Shown one piece after another: positions 6,021 through 7,908 of a stretch of DNA of 7,908 nt. The notes under the pieces were generated by a model. The model worked only from the letters and a program-made list of their open reading frames with translations. It did not search any database and was not told the origin of the DNA. The DNA lies in NCBI GenBank assembly GCA_937958665.1, contig CALGNM010000288.1:1-7908 (forward strand), read 5' to 3'. The stretch comes from an uncultured bacterium. GTDB lineage: Bacteria > Edwardsbacteria > AC1 > EtOH8. Numbering within the stretch: position 1 is the stretch's first letter; every line of letters begins with the position of its first letter. A program made the translations under genes and the position numbers.

Positions 6021-7274
6021 TTATTTCTTATACTCCGGGGTCCACTCCAGCTTGGGCGTCTCCATCAGCGAGCCCCACAGGTATTTCTCGATCTTGTCCC
6101 TCAGCGACTTGTCGATTGCCCTCTCCACCGGATAGATCTTGGAGTTCAGCACCCGGTCCAGCAGGTTGATGGCCGCAGCAATGGTCGGCTCCAGTCCGCG
6201 GGGCGAGGTGTGCCTGACGTCGTCGCCCGGGGTGTGGATCATGCCGGAGGCCTGACCGCCCACCCGGCAGATGTTCACCGCCGGCACCTCGTGAACCGCG
6301 AATGGCATGCAGTCGCTGCTGTAAATATCCAGCTCGGTGTGAAAATAATGCCCAGTCTCCCGGGTGATTCCATCGGCGTACCCTTGCAGCTGCGGGGTGC
6401 CCAGCACTATCAGCTCGTTCTTGCCCAGCTCGTCGCCGGCCACGTCCACGTTGACCACCAAACCCAGCCGTTCCTTGACTTCCTTCTGGTGCTTCTGGGC
6501 ATAGGCGAAACTGCCCCGCAGTCCCAGTTCCTCCCCGGAGAACATGACTATCCTGAGGTCCCGCTGGGGCCGATTTTTAGCGAAATGCTCGGCCGCCTTG
6601 AGCAGGGTGACGATCCCCCCGGCGTTATCGGTGGAGCCCGGGGAGCGGGCCACGCTGTCGTAATGGCCCACCGCCAGGGTCAGGTTGTCATCGTATCCCC
6701 GGCCCTTGATGTCGATGACTATGTTTTGGCCGGTGCGCTTACCAGCGGATTGCCTGATGGTCAGTTCTATTTTACTGCCGGACAGGGCCGAAAGCTTGAG
6801 CCCGTCCTGGTAGGTGACGGTCACCGACGGCACATAGCCTTGGGCGTACATCTTCTGTCGGTAGGACCAGCTGGGGGCCTCCCGCAAGGGACTGCCAATG
6901 GCGATGCAGGCCCTGATGCCGGCCGGTTTGAACTGCTCGGCTATCTTCCGTGAGTAGGCATAGGTCAGCAATATCTTGCCCCGGTAGGCCCCCTTGTTCC
7001 GCAACAGGATATCGGCATCCTCCAGAAAGATCATCTCGCCGAAGATGTTGTGATTATGCGACAGACCGAAGGGATGGGCCTCGAAGGTCTGGCCTTTCAC
7101 TTTGATGGAGGCCGTGCCGGTTTCGAAGGAATTAACCGCGAACGGCTCCAGGTGATGTTTGACTTTGATCTGTTTGAGGTATTTGGTGATGACAGTGATG
7201 GCCTTCTTCTCCCCGGCCGAGCCGGTCAGCCGTTCGAAGTTCAGTTCCTTTAAGATCTGGTGTGCGTTGAGCAT
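6021..7274 (-). CDS. M28-family zinc aminopeptidase with PA-like insert
   Basis: This is a predicted dizinc exopeptidase of peptidase family M28, 417 residues from the chosen start. Zinc ligands and catalytic residues appear in family order: AVGHYDS (His204), GSTDNAGG (Asp216, bridging), FSGEELGLRGS (Glu248 catalytic base, Glu249 ligand), NVDVAGD (Asp277) and GMIHTPGDD (His347). Residues about 50-180 form an insert with PA-domain character (RGKILLTYAYSRKIA, then YVPSVTVTYQDG), as in other M28 aminopeptidases, where it shapes substrate access. There is no signal peptide, so it is likely cytoplasmic, unlike many M28 enzymes. I chose the ATG at 7274 because GGAG lies nine bases upstream. The ATG at 7289 would add MEFLL and has no Shine-Dalgarno. 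The exact substrate (aminopeptidase, carboxypeptidase or other) cannot be read from sequence. It lies 27 bases downstream of the AT-rich gene. Confidence 0.92.
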   Translation of the reverse strand: MLNAHQILKELNFERLTGSAGEKKAITVITKYLKQIKVKHHLEPFAVNSFETGTASIKVKGQTFEAHPFGLSHNHNIFGEMIFLEDADILLRNKGAYRGKILLTYAYSRKIAEQFKPAGIRACIAIGSPLREAPSWSYRQKMYAQGYVPSVTVTYQDGLKLSALSGSKIELTIRQSAGKRTGQNIVIDIKGRGYDDNLTLAVGHYDSVARSPGSTDNAGGIVTLLKAAEHFAKNRPQRDLRIVMFSGEELGLRGSFAYAQKHQKEVKERLGLVVNVDVAGDELGKNELIVLGTPQLQGYADGITRETGHYFHTELDIYSSDCMPFAVHEVPAVNICRVGGQASGMIHTPGDDVRHTSPRGLEPTIAAAINLLDRVLNSKIYPVERAIDKSLRDKIEKYLWGSLMETPKLEWTPEYKK

Positions 7275-7283
7275 TAGAAGAAA

Positions 7284-7287
7284 CTCC
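7284..7287 (-). promoter_or_regulatory. Ribosome binding site deciding the M28 start
   Basis: GGAG ends nine bases before the ATG at 7274. The alternative ATG at 7289 overlaps this site and is itself preceded only by A/T, so the downstream start is preferred. Confidence 0.5.
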
Positions 7288-7293
7288 ATAAAA

Positions 7294-7324
7294 TTTATAT
7301 TTTATTTATCTTCTACTTTGTCAA
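7294..7324 (-). promoter_or_regulatory. Candidate promoter before the M28 gene
   Basis: A perfect TTGACA (7324-7319) is followed after 19 bases by TATAAA (7299-7294), overlapping the end of the AT-rich gene. The spacing is longer than ideal. The predicted transcript start, near 7287, would leave the M28 Shine-Dalgarno right at the 5' end of the mRNA. AT-rich DNA gives chance matches, so support is modest. Confidence 0.3.
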
Positions 7325-7908
7325 ATTTCAGAATCTGAAACCCACCTTCAATTAATTTAACACAAATACCAGCTTTTGTAATCCCCACTAAGCCCATGCC
7401 TTTTTTCTTATAATAACCGATCTCTTTAAATTCAGGCAATGATTTAATATCATAGACTTTTATACCATCCCAATCGCATACATATAAATTATTTTGGTCC
7501 GCCAATAATGAAACATCACTGTTATCCAATGGCAATTCGCAAACCACGCTCATTTTGGTTATATCCTTGATATTCATCACGTACACCTTGCCAGGATAAT
7601 TATATTCAGCCCAAGTTTTATAAGTTGCAACAAATAACAAAGTATCTGATATCGTCACTTGTCCAATATTAATATTAGCTTCTTCATATTCTATTTTGGC
7701 CTTGGGAGCTTTAGCAATTAATTCATTTGCTTCTTCCATATCGGAAACGTGTGTAATAAAACCGCCAAGATATACGGTACTGTCAGTAACATGGACTATA
7801 ATAGCAGTATCAGGTTTACACCAATAGTTAACTCTATTTGGTTTGTTAATATCTTGGGTAAAGTCGCATTCGAGCCACCAAATATGATATACTGGTGGCA
7901 TGACGAAA
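7302..7908 (-). CDS. C-terminal part of an AT-rich beta-propeller-like (LVIVD-type) protein
   Basis: Two hundred-odd residues are visible. Numbered from the ATG at 7901, they show repeated strand-turn units typical of LVIVD/propeller blades: GKVYVMNIKDITKMSVVCEL (104-123), DGIKVYDIKSLPEFKEIGYY (145-164) and a final GGFQILKFD (186-194). Earlier segments such as AIIVHVTDSTVYLGGF (33-48) and QVTISDTLLFVATY (81-94) fit further blades. Such proteins are usually secreted or surface-attached, and their ligands are unknown. The ATG at 7901 has no Shine-Dalgarno and no signal peptide follows it; the frame is open to the window edge (TTC GTC before the ATG). The real start is therefore probably outside, and this is a 3' fragment. 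Base composition is sharply different from the rest of the window (17 G/C in 60 bases at 7441-7500), with A/T-ending codons, suggesting acquisition by transfer or a composition boundary. The fold assignment is tentative; that the frame codes is likely. Confidence 0.65.
   Translation of the reverse strand, partial: FVMPPVYHIWWLECDFTQDINKPNRVNYWCKPDTAIIVHVTDSTVYLGGFITHVSDMEEANELIAKAPKAKIEYEEANINIGQVTISDTLLFVATYKTWAEYNYPGKVYVMNIKDITKMSVVCELPLDNSDVSLLADQNNLYVCDWDGIKVYDIKSLPEFKEIGYYKKKGMGLVGITKAGICVKLIEGGFQILKFDKVEDK

Noticed and set aside
5955-6953. 332-residue open frame on the plus strand opposite the M28 gene
   Set aside because: It lies fully antisense to a gene with intact catalytic motifs, is His/Gly/Gln-rich and low in recognisable motifs, and is expected from codon bias in GC-rich DNA.
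7302-7908. Possible phage, transposon or defence gene in the AT-rich end
   Set aside because: The visible protein shows only blade-like beta repeats; no transposase, integrase, nuclease or toxin motif, and no terminal repeats, were found.

Overview
The window is a gene-dense piece of a bacterial chromosome, almost certainly a contig from an Illumina-sequenced (probably metagenomic) assembly, because bases 1-46 are a library adapter and not genome. All eight supported genes lie on the minus strand, so transcription runs from 7908 towards 1. Most of the window is GC-rich (44 of 60 bases at 2461-2520, 35 of 60 at 6661-6720). A lipobox lipoprotein and an exported TPR/SPOR protein point to a diderm (Gram-negative) bacterium. 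The mixture resembles uncultured FCB-type candidate phyla, but the sequence alone does not fix the taxon.

In transcription order: (1) 7908-7302, the C-terminal part of a strikingly AT-rich, beta-propeller-like (LVIVD-type) protein that is open at the window edge; (2) 7274-6021, an M28-family zinc aminopeptidase with a PA-like insert; (3) 5952-5086, nadC, quinolinate phosphoribosyltransferase; (4) 5083-4724, a small CoA-binding Rossmann protein, 2 bases after nadC; (5) 4639-4169, a small beta-rich lipoprotein; (6) 4169-3156, an exported TPR protein with a C-terminal SPOR domain; (7) 3154-575, mutS, full length with all key motifs; (8) 572-47, a low-complexity, probably disordered protein cut off by the adapter.

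Genes 5-8 look like one operon. Gene 6 starts on the stop codon of gene 5 (TGATG), mutS follows after one base, and gene 8 after two. A candidate promoter lies in the AT-rich gap before gene 5. This places a DNA mismatch-repair gene in translational coupling with cell-envelope genes. Genes 3 and 4 are a second coupled pair, with the M28 gene 68 bases upstream.

No mobile element, CRISPR array, tRNA, rRNA or defence system is visible. The largest gene-free genomic gaps are 84, 68 and 27 bases. I see no clear novel biological system. The points most worth a second look are the adapter-made false C-terminus, the sharp composition break near 7290, the mutS operon arrangement, and the terminal protein with its G9 tract and two similar amphipathic segments.
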